Counted from the first letter of the stretch, positions 54,411 through 63,878 are shown. The stretch: 64,000 nt of DNA from Flavobacterium johnsoniae (GCF_001879205.1 NZ_MLFK01000006.1:1-64000), one strand, 5' to 3'. Program-made: numbers and translations. The notes: generated by a model from the sequence alone, not told the origin.

Positions 54411-55100
54411 TTATTGTGCGCAGTAGCAAGGTTTTTGTCCAAAGGTATAGGTTAAAGTAATACCTGAAAAGACATACCAGTCATTATTATTTAAATTTCC
54501 AAATTTTAAAATATTTGTATTGCTGGTGTCAGGATTACTTCCGTCAATATTATCGGTAAAAGTATATCGCACTCCAACTTCAGCACCTACAACAAAATGA
54601 GGTGTTATATTCGATTTTATACCTAATATTATAGGTATTGCAAATGAATTTGAATTCACACTTTGTATGTCGTTTGGGTTTGCTTTAAAGCGATACAATC
54701 CGTCATAAATAAAAAAGCTTAAACCTGAATATATATAAGGAGTAACTTTTGTATGGTAATCGTGCAGATTGAAATCGAAAAAATTAAATTCTAAACCAGC
54801 AGAAAATTCTTTTACATTGTTTTTAAAGCGGTATCCTCTTTTATTTCTCCCGGTTTCGTCAGAATCAAAATCGTTTCCTGAAACCTGAGATTGTGTATAT
54901 GAAAAGCGATAAGAATGTCTGGGACTCTTATTCCACTTATACAAAACACCAAAAGCCACTTTATTCGGGTTGATATAAGTTGTACTTCCAACATCACCAA
55001 CGAAGTTGCTTCCGCCAATAAAAACACCCAGCTCGTTTATTTGAGCATTTAGCGTTATAAAAGGGAAAAAACATAACAATAAATTAAAAATTTTCTTCAT
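54411..55100 (-). CDS. porG: DUF6089 / PorG-like T9SS outer-membrane protein
   Basis: 229 residues with a signal peptide ending ITLNAQ. It opens with INELGVFIGGSNFVGDVGST, the DUF6089 signature, then a small eight-strand-type barrel (YRFSYTQSQVSGND, FSAGLEFNFFDFNLHD, GAEVGVRYTFTDN) and ends FSGITLTYTFGQKPCYCAQ. P. gingivalis PorG belongs to this family and is needed for type IX secretion. I assign the symbol by family recognition and by the uppS-bamA neighbourhood. The terminal CYC is unusual for a barrel. A full -33/-7 promoter lies just upstream. Confidence 0.8.
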   Translation of the reverse strand: MKKIFNLLLCFFPFITLNAQINELGVFIGGSNFVGDVGSTTYINPNKVAFGVLYKWNKSPRHSYRFSYTQSQVSGNDFDSDETGRNKRGYRFKNNVKEFSAGLEFNFFDFNLHDYHTKVTPYIYSGLSFFIYDGLYRFKANPNDIQSVNSNSFAIPIILGIKSNITPHFVVGAEVGVRYTFTDNIDGSNPDTSNTNILKFGNLNNNDWYVFSGITLTYTFGQKPCYCAQ

Positions 55101-55118
55101 TTAATTCAAAATTGCGTG

Positions 55119-55147
55119 CAAATATAATAATTATCGATACGAATCAA
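55119..55147 (-). promoter_or_regulatory. Promoter of the porG-uppS-bamA operon
   Basis: On the minus strand, TTG (55147-55145), an 18-base spacer and TATATTTG (55126-55119), 18 bases before the porG-like ATG. Confidence 0.75.
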
Positions 55148-55273
55148 CGTTCCTTTAGTTAAATGTGCTTTTTTTTCAATTTACATTATGATTTTGAGAC
55201 ATTTAATGATGATTCACTACATGCAGAACGAGAAAATGTGGTATTATCGTATAGTGAATAAGAATAAAAGAGG

Positions 55274-56158
55274 TTAATTTCTCTTGTCTTCTCCCCAAAG
55301 CAATTTGTTTCTTAAGGTTTTTAAGAAAGTTTCGCCCGGAATTTCAACCATTTTAATTTTATAATCTGTTTTTTTGATTTTAAGAACGGATTCGTTTTGT
55401 ACCGAAGAAATTCTTGAATCCAAAGAAACTAAATATTGATCTTCTCTTCCTGTAACACGTAATGTAATTTCGGTATCATCAGGAATAACAAGCGGTCTGG
55501 CGGTTAAATTATGTGGTGCAATTGGCGTAATTACTAAGCTTTTTACATCTGGCGTTAAAATAGGGCCGCCACAGCTTAATGAATATCCTGTTGAGCCTGT
55601 AGGCGTAGAAATGATAAGGCCGTCTGCCCAATATGAGTTTAAATATTCGTTGTTCAGGTATGTTTCTACGGTTATCATCGAGGTCGTGTCTTTTCTGCTT
55701 ACTGTAACCTCATTCATAGCAAAGTTCAGTTCTTCAAAAGCATCATTTTTAGGCTCGCAGGATATACCCAGTAAAGTTCTTTCAGATGTGGTGTAATTTT
55801 GATCAATAACAAACTGCAGTAAGCTGTCTATGTTTTCTTTCTGAACCTTAGCTAAAAAACCAAGTCGGCCTGCATTTATCCCCAAAAGAGGCACTCCTGA
55901 ATTGCGTACTAAAGCCGCTGCTCTTAAAATTGTTCCATCACCGCCAATACTAATAAGCAATTCAAAACTATTATCTAACGTAGTACTTGGTGAAAAAGTT
56001 TTGTATTCCTTTTTTATAAGCTGCTTTTCATAAAGCATATTAAGGAAATTTTCTTCAATTACCATTTCTACATTATTGGAACTAAAAAACGAGAAAATGT
56101 CTTTTATAATAGGTTCGGTGCTGTTTTGATAATATTGTCCGTAAATGGCTATTTTCAT
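55274..56158 (-). CDS. nadK: NAD kinase
   Basis: 294 residues. Phosphorylates NAD to NADP. The diagnostic GGDGTILRA (72-80), NAGRLGFLA and PTGSTGYSLSCGGPI motifs are present, and the length is normal. It lies between the CBS-ACT gene and the envelope operon, with no other gene in the 173 bases downstream. A repeat-type hairpin separates it from the CBS-ACT gene. Confidence 0.97.
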   Translation of the reverse strand: MKIAIYGQYYQNSTEPIIKDIFSFFSSNNVEMVIEENFLNMLYEKQLIKKEYKTFSPSTTLDNSFELLISIGGDGTILRAAALVRNSGVPLLGINAGRLGFLAKVQKENIDSLLQFVIDQNYTTSERTLLGISCEPKNDAFEELNFAMNEVTVSRKDTTSMITVETYLNNEYLNSYWADGLIISTPTGSTGYSLSCGGPILTPDVKSLVITPIAPHNLTARPLVIPDDTEITLRVTGREDQYLVSLDSRISSVQNESVLKIKKTDYKIKMVEIPGETFLKTLRNKLLWGEDKRN

Positions 56159-56181
56159 CTGGTGTTTAATCGATTTTTTGT

Positions 56182-56230
56182 TTAATTGTTTAATCGTTAA
56201 TTTTCTTCGTCAAAACGATTAAACAATTAA
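56182..56230. repeat. Inverted repeat between the CBS-ACT and NAD kinase genes
   Basis: TTAATTGTTTAATCGT (56182-56197) and ACGATTAAACAATTAA (56215-56230) are perfect 16-base arms around a 17-base spacer. No T-run follows on the minus strand, so it is probably a repeat element or a weak transcript-end stabiliser and not a classical terminator. Confidence 0.65.
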
Positions 56231-56248
56231 CCGATTCAACAAACAATA

Positions 56249-56908
56249 CTATATATTAAGGTATTTGTCTAAATAATCAGAGCGTTCTTTCAGGCTGTTA
56301 ATATAGGTGTCTTCCTGGTGTTCTGAAATAATTTCATAACCATATCTTCTATAAGTCTGAATAATTTCATTCATGGCGCCCAACCCTATTTTTACCGTAA
56401 TCTGAACATTCTCTACATCAGCTTCAGAAATAAAACAGCCTAAAATTTTACCGTTATTGCTTTCTACAATCTGTGTTACTTCGCTCATCGAATAATCTAA
56501 AAGACCTTTTTGAACGATGATAATGCCTCCTTGTTCTTTTAAAAATGGAGTTTCCTGAAAAAACTTCATAATATCTTCCATTTCATAATAGCCAATATAG
56601 CTGTTATTTTCGTCAAGAACCGGAATAATATTAGTATGATTTTTAGCGAAGACTTCAAGAACATCCAGCCAGATCATTGATTTTCTGGCAAAAAATCGTT
56701 CTAAGGTATATTTGTAGTCAATCGCCTTTTTATCTGAATCGAATGTTTCAACATCATCAGAAGAAATGCTTCCGATAAAAATCCCATCTTCTAAAATTGG
56801 GAAATGAGAAAAATTTACATCGATAAAAAAGTCCTGAATCGAGGCTATCGTTTCCTGACTATCAATCGCTCTGAAATCATTTGTGATATAGTTCGTAATT
56901 TCTGTCAT
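56249..56908 (-). CDS. CBS-domain pair with C-terminal ACT-like domain
   Basis: 219 residues. Two CBS motifs at about 15-65 (VNFSHFPILEDGIFIGSIS) and about 75-130 (HTNIIPVLDENNSYIGYYE), then an ACT-like alpha/beta domain at about 138-205 (GGIIIVQKGLLDYSMSEVTQ, DVENVQITVKIG). Both domain types bind small ligands such as nucleotides and amino acids, so this is a sensor without catalytic domain. It lies just upstream of nadK in the same direction and could belong with it, but the target is unknown. It is divergent from pdxJ. Confidence 0.88.
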   Translation of the reverse strand: MTEITNYITNDFRAIDSQETIASIQDFFIDVNFSHFPILEDGIFIGSISSDDVETFDSDKKAIDYKYTLERFFARKSMIWLDVLEVFAKNHTNIIPVLDENNSYIGYYEMEDIMKFFQETPFLKEQGGIIIVQKGLLDYSMSEVTQIVESNNGKILGCFISEADVENVQITVKIGLGAMNEIIQTYRRYGYEIISEHQEDTYINSLKERSDYLDKYLNI

Positions 56909-56974
56909 AAATCAATTGAAGATATTTGATGCAAAATAATCAAAAAATACCAAAAACTGCTGCGTTTTACTTTG

Positions 56975-56982
56975 TATTTTTG
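56975..56982 (+). promoter_or_regulatory. Promoter -7 element for pdxJ
   Basis: TATTTTTG matches TAnnTTTG, 42 bases before the ATG. No exact -33 TTG. Confidence 0.45.
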
Positions 56983-57024
56983 TCGTAACAAATATAGTGT
57001 TACTTGAATTAATTATCTATTTAT

Positions 57025-57738
57025 ATGACAAAGTTAAGTGTAAATATCAATAAAATTGCAACGCTTCGAAATGCCAGAGGCGGAAATGTTCCTGATTTAT
57101 TAAAAGTTGCTGTCGATATTCAGCGTTTTGGAGGGCAGGGAATTACCATTCATCCGCGTCCGGATGAGCGTCATATTCGCTATCAGGATGCACGCGATTT
57201 AAAAGCAATTGTGACTACAGAATATAATATTGAAGGAAATCCGCAGCATAATTTTATTGATTTAGTTTTAGAATGCAAGCCAGATCAGGTGACATTAGTT
57301 CCTGATGCAATTGGAGCGATTACCTCTTCTGCAGGCTGGGATACGATAAAAAATCAAGAATATCTAACCGAAGTGATTCAGGAGTTTCAAAGAAACGGAA
57401 TCAGGACTTCGATCTTTGTTGATCCGGTTTTAGAAATCATCGAAGGTGCAAAAAAAACAGGAACAGACAGAATTGAATTGTATACAGAGGCTTTTGCTCA
57501 CCAATATGATTTGGGAAATAAAAACGGAATTGACCCGTATGTAAAAGCAGCAGAATTGGCAAACGAACTAGGATTAGGAATTAACGCCGGACACGATTTG
57601 AGTTTGGATAATATTCAGTTTTTTAAACAAAATATTCCAGGATTATTAGAAGTTTCTATAGGGCACGCCTTAATTTCAGAAGCCCTTTATCTTGGTTTAG
57701 ATAATGTGGTGAATATGTATTTGAATAAATTGAAATAA
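57025..57738 (+). CDS. pdxJ: Pyridoxine 5'-phosphate synthase
   Basis: 237 residues. Condenses deoxyxylulose 5-phosphate with 3-amino-2-oxopropyl phosphate to pyridoxine phosphate, the last ring-forming step of DXP-dependent B6 synthesis. Active-site residues H43, R45 and H50 are seen in [12 protein letters not shown], along with [11 protein letters not shown] and [14 protein letters not shown]. Full length with the usual (beta/alpha)8 pattern. A hairpin follows and the next gene starts at 57816. Confidence 0.96.
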   Translation: MTKLSVNINKIATLRNARGGNVPDLLKVAVDIQRFGGQGITIHPRPDERHIRYQDARDLKAIVTTEYNIEGNPQHNFIDLVLECKPDQVTLVPDAIGAITSSAGWDTIKNQEYLTEVIQEFQRNGIRTSIFVDPVLEIIEGAKKTGTDRIELYTEAFAHQYDLGNKNGIDPYVKAAELANELGLGINAGHDLSLDNIQFFKQNIPGLLEVSIGHALISEALYLGLDNVVNMYLNKLK

Positions 57739-57748
57739 GATTAAAATT

Positions 57749-57787
57749 AAACAATTATAACCTGATGTAGTTGGGTTATAATTGTTT
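57749..57787 (+). terminator. Hairpin after pdxJ
   Basis: AAACAATTATAACC (57749-57762) pairs with GGTTATAATTGTTT (57774-57787), 14-base stem. The following TACTTTCG (57787-57794) is one base off the TAnnTTTG consensus and may be the -7 box of the receptor gene. Confidence 0.65.
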
Positions 57788-57815
57788 ACTTTCGCACTTT
57801 TCTTATTAAATTTAC

Positions 57816-60086
57816 GTGTCAAAATCTATTATTCTCTTTTTTTTAGTATCCTTTTGCGGCCTTTTTGCACAGTCAAATATAAGGGTGTCGGGAAATGTTA
57901 AATCTTCTGAAAATCAAAACCTAAGTGAGGTAAATCTCTCTTTTGAGATCGACAAAAAACAGTTTCATGCTGTTACAGATACTTTAGGGAATTTTTCAGA
58001 AAATGTTCCTTCTGGTGATGTAGTAATCAAAATTCATCATTTAGATTTTACTCCCAAAAGCATTTATTTTAATGCGGTAAAAGATACCGTAATTTCTGTT
58101 TTTTTAGAAAAAGATATTGCGCAGCTAAAAGAAGTTGTTATTTCTAATGACAAAAAAAGTGGCATCAAAACTTTATCCGGCGGTAAACTATCCTTTAATT
58201 TAAAAGAATTATCTGGAGTTCCAACCGTTTTAGGAACTACCGATATTATAAAACTTTTACAATTAACACCTGGGGTGCAAAATTCTGGTGATGCAAACGG
58301 ATATTTGTATGTGCGCGGCGGTGATCCGGGACATAATGCCATTTTGTATAATGAAACTCCAATTTATGGAATGTCTCATCTTCTTGGGATTTTTCCTTTT
58401 TACAATACCGATCATATTAAGGATGTCGAATTTGATAAATCAAGTTCTAACCCAAAATACGGCGGAAGATTAAGTTCTACTACGCTCCTAAACACCAATA
58501 AAAAACTGCCGTCAGAGTTTTCGATTCAGGGAAATGCCGGAATTTTGGCTTCGCAATTGACCTTTGCAGTTCCGTTAAGCGATAAAACAGGATTTTATAT
58601 TTCAGGAAGAAAAACCTATATCGATGAAATTATGGGTCCGATATTAAAATCAGGCTCAAATAATGATGTTCAGGATATGAAATATGGTTTTTCGGATGCG
58701 AATTTTACTTTCTTATCTCAAATTTCAAAAAACAATCTATTTTCTCTAAATGCTTTTTTCAGCGGAGATGAATTAAAAGTAAAAGATGAAAATCTGGCAC
58801 TGAAAACCAATTTAAAATGGAGTAATTTTACCGTTTCACCCTCTTTAACCACAATGTTTTCTGCTAAAGTAAATATGACAAATTCGCTTTATTTTAGTCA
58901 TTATGCTAATGATTTAAGCATGGAACAGGCAACAATTCAATTTGGTGTTTCTTCTTATGTTAAAGATTTTGGGTTTGCAAATTCAGTGCGATATTCAATT
59001 GCAAATATTCCTTTTGAGTCAGGATTGCAATATGTTTATCACAATTTACAGCCTCAAAAAGTAAATGTTGAAAACCTGACAACGTTAGATAATAAATCAC
59101 AAAGAATAATTAATGCCAATGAAGCAGCCATTTTTGTAAGCGCTAAGCCTAAGTTATTCGAAAACGTGACGGCCGATTTAGGAGTTCGTATTAATTATTA
59201 TACTTCCGGATCAGATTCTTATCTGCATTTTCAGCCTCGTGCGGTGTTGAATTATTATGCTAATGAAAATTATTCGTTTTATGCTTCTTATAATAGGCAG
59301 TATCAATATTTAAGTTTAATAACTACTTCGAGCGTTGGTATCCCTACTGATTTTTGGATTGCAAGTTCGGACGGTATCAAACCACAGTCTTCGGATGAAT
59401 TCTCAATTGGTTCAAATCAAAATATAACCAAAAGTATTTCTTCCTCTTTTGGAGGGTTTTATCGTTCGATGAAAAACCTGCTTGAATATCCGTATGGCAT
59501 AACTCAGTTTAATGAGATCACGACGCTTAAAAATGATTTGTATGTTGGAGAAGGAAAAGCGTACGGATTTGAAATGATGCTGAAAAAAAGCAGCGGAAAA
59601 TTTAGCGGCTGGCTGAGTTACACCTTAAGCTGGTCTGACCGAAATTTTGATGAATTGAATAACGGAAAAACGTATTTTGCAAAATACGACAGACGCCATA
59701 ATCTTTCTGTAGTGGGAATGTACGATTTAAACTCAAAATGGAATTTTGGCGTAACGCAGATATTTAGTTCCGGAAACCGTTTTACGATGCCAACTTCATG
59801 GTATTTTATCAATAACAATCCGGTTAAAGAATATTCAGGATATAATAATGCACAAATGCCGGATTATGTTCGAACAGATCTTTCTGTGAATTATTATTTT
59901 ATAAAAACAGCAAAAAAAGAAAGTGCTTTAAACTTTTCGATTTACAATACATTTAATATTGCAAATCCAATTTATGTTGTTTTGGATGTAGAGGTAAGTG
60001 AAGATAAAAGCAATGTGGTGGTAAAACAGGAAAAGAAAGTATTGTATCGAATGCTTCCTTCCGTTAGCTGGAGATTTAAATTTTAA
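57816..60086 (+). CDS. TonB-dependent outer-membrane receptor
   Basis: 756 residues, GTG start, signal peptide ending FAQSN. A CarboxypepD_reg-like domain (about 20-105) precedes a plug domain (about 110-225, TPGVQNSGDANGYLYVRGGDPGHNAIL, cut short, and GIFPFYNTDHIKDVEF), then a 22-strand barrel ending MLPSVSWRFKF. It imports a ligand using TonB energy. No SusD gene follows; instead a DUF4249 lipoprotein, a recurrent Bacteroidota pair. The substrate is not indicated by neighbours. Confidence 0.93.
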   Translation: MSKSIILFFLVSFCGLFAQSNIRVSGNVKSSENQNLSEVNLSFEIDKKQFHAVTDTLGNFSENVPSGDVVIKIHHLDFTPKSIYFNAVKDTVISVFLEKDIAQLKEVVISNDKKSGIKTLSGGKLSFNLKELSGVPTVLGTTDIIKLLQLTPGVQNSGDANGYLYVRGGDPGHNAILYNETPIYGMSHLLGIFPFYNTDHIKDVEFDKSSSNPKYGGRLSSTTLLNTNKKLPSEFSIQGNAGILASQLTFAVPLSDKTGFYISGRKTYIDEIMGPILKSGSNNDVQDMKYGFSDANFTFLSQISKNNLFSLNAFFSGDELKVKDENLALKTNLKWSNFTVSPSLTTMFSAKVNMTNSLYFSHYANDLSMEQATIQFGVSSYVKDFGFANSVRYSIANIPFESGLQYVYHNLQPQKVNVENLTTLDNKSQRIINANEAAIFVSAKPKLFENVTADLGVRINYYTSGSDSYLHFQPRAVLNYYANENYSFYASYNRQYQYLSLITTSSVGIPTDFWIASSDGIKPQSSDEFSIGSNQNITKSISSSFGGFYRSMKNLLEYPYGITQFNEITTLKNDLYVGEGKAYGFEMMLKKSSGKFSGWLSYTLSWSDRNFDELNNGKTYFAKYDRRHNLSVVGMYDLNSKWNFGVTQIFSSGNRFTMPTSWYFINNNPVKEYSGYNNAQMPDYVRTDLSVNYYFIKTAKKESALNFSIYNTFNIANPIYVVLDVEVSEDKSNVVVKQEKKVLYRMLPSVSWRFKF

Positions 60087-60091
60087 GAAAT

Positions 60092-60946
60092 ATGAAAAAG
60101 TATCTATTGTTTCTTTTTAGTTTGTTTTTAATGAGCTGTTCCAGCGACAATTTTAGCGAACAGAAAACTCTGGAATCTAAAATAGTAGTCGAAGGCTGGA
60201 TCGAAGAAGACGGCTATGCTAATGTTTTGTTATCGAGCAGTATTCCGGTTACAGATGTTATTGATTCTACAAATGTTTTAAATCATGTAATCAGATCTGC
60301 AAAAATTACCATTTCTGACGGGCAGAATTCAGAAGTTCTAAGAGTTAAAAACGATAAAAACAGAATTCCTCCTTTTGTCTATTTTGGGTCGGAGTTAAAA
60401 GGTGAAGCAGGGAAAGAATATTCGATTAAAATTGAATATTTAAATCGTGTTGTCGAAGCGGTAACTTCAATTCCTAAATCGGTACCGTTAAAAAGTGCCG
60501 AATATATAAAGAAGAATGCGGCAGATACAACAGGTTATGTTTTTGTAAAATTTGATGATCCTGTACAAGAAAAAAACTATTATCAGATCGCCACAAAAAT
60601 TGAAGGCGAAGAGCCTGTTTTTGTGCCTGCTTTTTACGGTAATTTAGACGATAAAAACTTCGAGAGTTCGTCTGTTTCTGTACAGATAAACAGAGGTATT
60701 TTATTATTTCCAAAAACAAAATTTACCCCTTATTTTGCCGATGGAGATTTGATTCAGGTAAAATTGCGAACGCAAACAAAAGAAGCATTAGATTTTTGGA
60801 ACAGCTGGCAAAACGAAATCGTAAACAGCAAGAATCCTATTTATCCGTCAAACACCAGTTTAAAATCGAATATAAAAGGCGGCATTGGTATTTGGGCAGG
60901 ATATGGCCAGAGTACCATTATAGTAAGAACGCCTCCAAAAAAATAA
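60092..60946 (+). CDS. DUF4249 family lipoprotein, TonB-receptor partner
   Basis: 284 residues. Lipoprotein signal peptide ending LMSCSSDNFSEQ. The DUF4249 core has KIVVEGWIEEDGYANVLLSS, an immunoglobulin-like strand set (AKITISDGQNSEVLRV; KGEAGKEYSIKIEYLNR) and a C-terminal half with FWNSWQNEIVNS and GGIGIWAGYG. DUF4249 genes usually follow a TonB-dependent receptor, as here (5 bases after it), and probably encode its surface partner lid. Function is inferred from the pairing. Confidence 0.88.
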   Translation: MKKYLLFLFSLFLMSCSSDNFSEQKTLESKIVVEGWIEEDGYANVLLSSSIPVTDVIDSTNVLNHVIRSAKITISDGQNSEVLRVKNDKNRIPPFVYFGSELKGEAGKEYSIKIEYLNRVVEAVTSIPKSVPLKSAEYIKKNAADTTGYVFVKFDDPVQEKNYYQIATKIEGEEPVFVPAFYGNLDDKNFESSSVSVQINRGILLFPKTKFTPYFADGDLIQVKLRTQTKEALDFWNSWQNEIVNSKNPIYPSNTSLKSNIKGGIGIWAGYGQSTIIVRTPPKK

Positions 60947-60977
60947 GCCGATTTGAATTACTCAAATCGGCTTATTT
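60941..60977. terminator. Bidirectional terminator between DUF4249 and unknown lipoprotein genes
   Basis: AAATAAGCCGATTTGA (60941-60956) pairs with TCAAATCGGCTTATTT (60962-60977), 16 bases. It overlaps the DUF4249 stop codon; minus-strand flank is T-rich. Confidence 0.88.
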
Positions 60978-60995
60978 ACAACTAAATTCTAAAAA

Positions 60996-62393
60996 TTATT
61001 TTCTGTTAAAAGCGGCAAGGAAGTCTTCAAATTTAGCTTCAAAAGTATTGAATCCTTCAGAGAAATAGACGCTCATTTCTGCTTCTGTATTGTCGTTGAA
61101 TTTTAAGAAATAAGTTTCTGTATAATCTTGCATCTTAAATTCTTCATTAGTGCCCATCCACGTTCCTTGAGGATACCATTCATTAACTGTCCAAACAGGA
61201 ATAGTGTAGTAATAGTTATAATTTTCTTTAGAGCGTTTTATTACGTCTGCTATTTTAGTTCCGTCTTTTTTAGATACTAAAATCAATTTTATATTTTTGT
61301 TAAAATTGGCAGCAGTTCCTTCAGAATATTTTTTATAATATGCATTTAGAGCAGCGTAGCCAGCTTTAAAATCTGTAGTTGATTTTGAATAATCAGGATA
61401 TCCCGGGTTTACAACGGTTTTTTCTAATGCTGTATCATCTGATGCCTGACCAGCTAAGTCCATATCAGCAACAATTACAAAGTTGTCCAGTAAAGTAGCT
61501 AAACCATTTGCTTTTCCTCTGTATTGAACAAGTTCTTGGTTGTCTAATAATTTGTCAATTTCGGCATTGCTTGCACCGTTAAAGTCAATTAGTGTTTTTC
61601 CATTATAAGTAAGAGCTGCTTTTGCAGTGTTTTGTACTGCTTTTACACTGCTCATTTCCCAAGTGTAACCATCGTTTAATACCATTTTGTATGAAAAATC
61701 AGTTGGAACTTCTTTTCCATTAGCATATTTTGCAGTTTGTACAAATGTAGCCGATTGTGTACCATCGATTGTTAAAACAGCATCTGATGAAGTTGGTAAG
61801 AAGAAATAATCATTTACATGATTACTTAACACCCAGGTATTTGTTTTATCATCATATGACCAATTCCCATTATAATCTGTGTATTTTACTTTGATATCAG
61901 AAGAAATACTTTTTGCAGAAAAAACAGCGTTATTTGCTGTTTGCGATTTCTTAGCAGGGAAAACAAATTTTAATTCTGTACTTGATGCAGTTTTAACCCA
62001 AGTTTTAGCTGTATTGTTCCAGGTATAGATACCGTAAACACCAGAAATTTGTAAAATGTCTTCTACCTTATTATCATTTTTACCATTGAAAATATCAACT
62101 TTGCTGACTTGCAATAAATTGTTTAAATTTTCTAATGCTTCGATTGCTCCAGAACTTTTAGTTTTGTCTAATTGTACCAGCATTTCGTTTGCTTCAGCCT
62201 CTAATTTTGTTTTTTGCTGTGCAGGGGTAAGACTAGAATAAGGCTGTTTTAATAAAGCAGCAATTTGTTCTTGTAATGTTTGCTCAGTTTCTGGTTTTGG
62301 TTCTGGTGTAGTTTCGTTAGGGTTGTCTTCACTAGAACAAGAAATCATAAGTTGAGAGGCAACTACTGATAATAAAAGGAATTTTTTAATCAT
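60996..62393 (-). CDS. Large lipoprotein of unknown family
   Basis: 465 residues. Lipoprotein signal peptide ending LMISCSSEDNPNE, followed by a Thr/Pro/Glu linker (ETTPEPKPETEQTL) and a helical segment (about 35-100, QQKTKLEAEANEMLVQL). The rest is beta-rich with paired aromatics (VYGIYTWNNTAKTWVKT, WSYDDKTNTWVLSNH, IPVWTVNEWYPQGTWMG). The acidic residues after the Cys could be a surface export signal. I do not recognise a family. It stands alone between two terminator or promoter regions, so no operon partner hints at function. Confidence 0.75.
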   Translation of the reverse strand: MIKKFLLLSVVASQLMISCSSEDNPNETTPEPKPETEQTLQEQIAALLKQPYSSLTPAQQKTKLEAEANEMLVQLDKTKSSGAIEALENLNNLLQVSKVDIFNGKNDNKVEDILQISGVYGIYTWNNTAKTWVKTASSTELKFVFPAKKSQTANNAVFSAKSISSDIKVKYTDYNGNWSYDDKTNTWVLSNHVNDYFFLPTSSDAVLTIDGTQSATFVQTAKYANGKEVPTDFSYKMVLNDGYTWEMSSVKAVQNTAKAALTYNGKTLIDFNGASNAEIDKLLDNQELVQYRGKANGLATLLDNFVIVADMDLAGQASDDTALEKTVVNPGYPDYSKSTTDFKAGYAALNAYYKKYSEGTAANFNKNIKLILVSKKDGTKIADVIKRSKENYNYYYTIPVWTVNEWYPQGTWMGTNEEFKMQDYTETYFLKFNDNTEAEMSVYFSEGFNTFEAKFEDFLAAFNRK

Positions 62394-62567
62394 AATTTGT
62401 GTTTAAATTAAATGAATTTGTTGGTTGCATTTTGTGGCGCAAGATAGTTTTAAAAAAAATCTAAAGCTTACGGGAAACCGTAAAAACGTAAACTTTTTTT
62501 TATTAATATTATTTGCAGAAAAAATGTTGGAGAACACATTCTGCAACAGATTATTAGATAAGTTTTT

Positions 62568-62575
62568 TACATTTG
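62568..62575 (+). promoter_or_regulatory. Promoter -7 element for the hydrolase gene
   Basis: TACATTTG matches TAnnTTTG, 25 bases before the ATG at 62601. No exact -33 TTG. Confidence 0.5.
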
Positions 62576-62600
62576 TAACAGAATTTAAAAGAAAAAATAA

Positions 62601-63365
62601 ATGTTATATTCAAAAATAGAAGGCGAAGGAAAACCCTTTGTCATCATGCACGGATTTCTCGGAATGTCTGATAACTGGAAAACTTTGGCAGGACAATATG
62701 TAGAAGCCGGTTTTCAGGTTCATATTTTAGATTTACGAAACCACGGCCGCAGTTTTCATTCAGACGAATGGAGTTATGAAGCAATGGCTCAGGATGTTTT
62801 TGAATATTGCCAGGCAAATCAATTAACCCGAATTGATATCCTCGGACATTCGATGGGCGGAAAAGTGGCGATGCTCTTTGCAGCATTACATCCGGAGATT
62901 GTAGACAAATTAATTGTAGCAGATATTGGGCCTAAATTCTATAAGCAGCACCATCAGGATATTTTGGCAGGATTAAATGCGGTTGATTTTTCGGTAAAAC
63001 CAAGCAGAAATGATGTCGAAACAACTTTAACGCAATATGTTCCTGATTTTGGAACCCGCCAGTTTTTGCTGAAAAACTTATATTGGCAGGAACCTGGGCA
63101 ATTGGCTTTCCGTTTTAATTTATCAGTTTTTAATAATAATCTAGATGCTATCGGAAAACCCTTAGCAGAAAATTTAGTATTTAATAAACCAACGCTGTTT
63201 ATAAGAGGAGGAAATTCAGGATATATTCAGGATTCTGATTTGGATGCGATCCAAGTACAATTTCCCAATTTTAAACTGGAAACCATTCCAAACGCCGGAC
63301 ATTGGCTTCATGCCGAAAACCCAAAAATGTTTTTTGAAATGACCACAGCATTTTTAAAGGAGTAG
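62601..63365 (+). CDS. Alpha/beta hydrolase, YbfF-like esterase
   Basis: 254 residues. Alpha/beta hydrolase fold with HGFLGMSDNW (oxyanion region, 17-26), DLRNHGRS (44-51), nucleophile S84 in GHSMGGKVA and H234 in NAGHWLHAENP; an Asp in the 205-215 region completes the triad. DLRNHGRS and GHSMGG together are the YbfF/ester hydrolase pattern, acting on small esters such as acyl-CoA or lipids. No signal peptide, so cytosolic. It is 53 bases before the YvlD-like gene. Confidence 0.92.
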   Translation: MLYSKIEGEGKPFVIMHGFLGMSDNWKTLAGQYVEAGFQVHILDLRNHGRSFHSDEWSYEAMAQDVFEYCQANQLTRIDILGHSMGGKVAMLFAALHPEIVDKLIVADIGPKFYKQHHQDILAGLNAVDFSVKPSRNDVETTLTQYVPDFGTRQFLLKNLYWQEPGQLAFRFNLSVFNNNLDAIGKPLAENLVFNKPTLFIRGGNSGYIQDSDLDAIQVQFPNFKLETIPNAGHWLHAENPKMFFEMTTAFLKE

Positions 63366-63418
63366 TGCTATTTTGATAAAAATTTTATTACTTTTAAATA
63401 AATTTTAAACTAAAAACT

Positions 63419-63763
63419 ATGAAATTACTACTTAGACTTCTCGTTACTGCAGCCTTGGTTTTATTAATTGCAAACTTTTTGCCAGGAGTGCATGTTGCCA
63501 GTTTTGGTACGGCTGTAATCGTTGCAGTGGTTTTAGGATTGTTAAATCTGTTTATAAAACCAATTTTAGTTATACTGACTCTGCCTGTTACGGTTGTTAC
63601 ACTCGGCTTGTTTTTGTTAGTGATTAATGCCATTATTATTTTGTTATGTACCAATATTGTTGGGGGCTTCGCAGTCGATTCGTTCTGGACAGCATTATTC
63701 TTTAGTATTATTTTGTCTATCCTGCAGTCAATTACTTATAAAATATTAGGAGACGATAATTAA
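63419..63763 (+). CDS. YvlD / phage holin superfamily IV membrane protein
   Basis: 114 residues with four membrane helices (about 4-20, 27-50, 55-78, 85-107). It contains NFLPGVHVASFGTAVIVAVV cut at its end, and NLFIKPILVILTLPVTVVTLG, both marks of the DUF360/YvlD (Phage_holin_4_2) family. Despite the family name it is a chromosomal protein; function unknown, with suggestions of envelope stress. No prophage genes surround it. Confidence 0.88.
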   Translation: MKLLLRLLVTAALVLLIANFLPGVHVASFGTAVIVAVVLGLLNLFIKPILVILTLPVTVVTLGLFLLVINAIIILLCTNIVGGFAVDSFWTALFFSIILSILQSITYKILGDDN

Positions 63764-63813
63764 TCGAAATTAAAAGCAGATTAAAACTGCTTCAAATACA
63801 ATAGATTAAAAAC

Positions 63814-63844
63814 TTGGTTGGGTTGCAAAAATTTTATAATTTTG
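63814..63844 (+). promoter_or_regulatory. Promoter overlapping a terminator, ahead of the last gene
   Basis: TTG (63814-63816), a 20-base spacer and TAATTTTG (63837-63844) fit the consensus. The element lies within the terminator hairpin of the preceding gene. Confidence 0.55.
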
Positions 63845-63855
63845 CAACCCAATTT
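63818..63855 (+). terminator. Rho-independent terminator after the YvlD-like gene
   Basis: TTGGGTTGCAAAA (63818-63830) pairs with TTTTGCAACCCAA (63840-63852), followed by TTTTATT. Confidence 0.85.
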
Positions 63856-63878
63856 TATTATGTAAATTAAAGAAGAAG

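Noticed and set aside
55188..55277. 29-codon plus-strand frame with several Met
   Set aside because: Its end overlaps nadK, it has no family resemblance and no promoter box was found. It is too short to support.
63419..63763. Holin-family name as sign of a prophage
   Set aside because: The YvlD-type protein is chromosomal; no phage structural, lysis or integrase genes are near.
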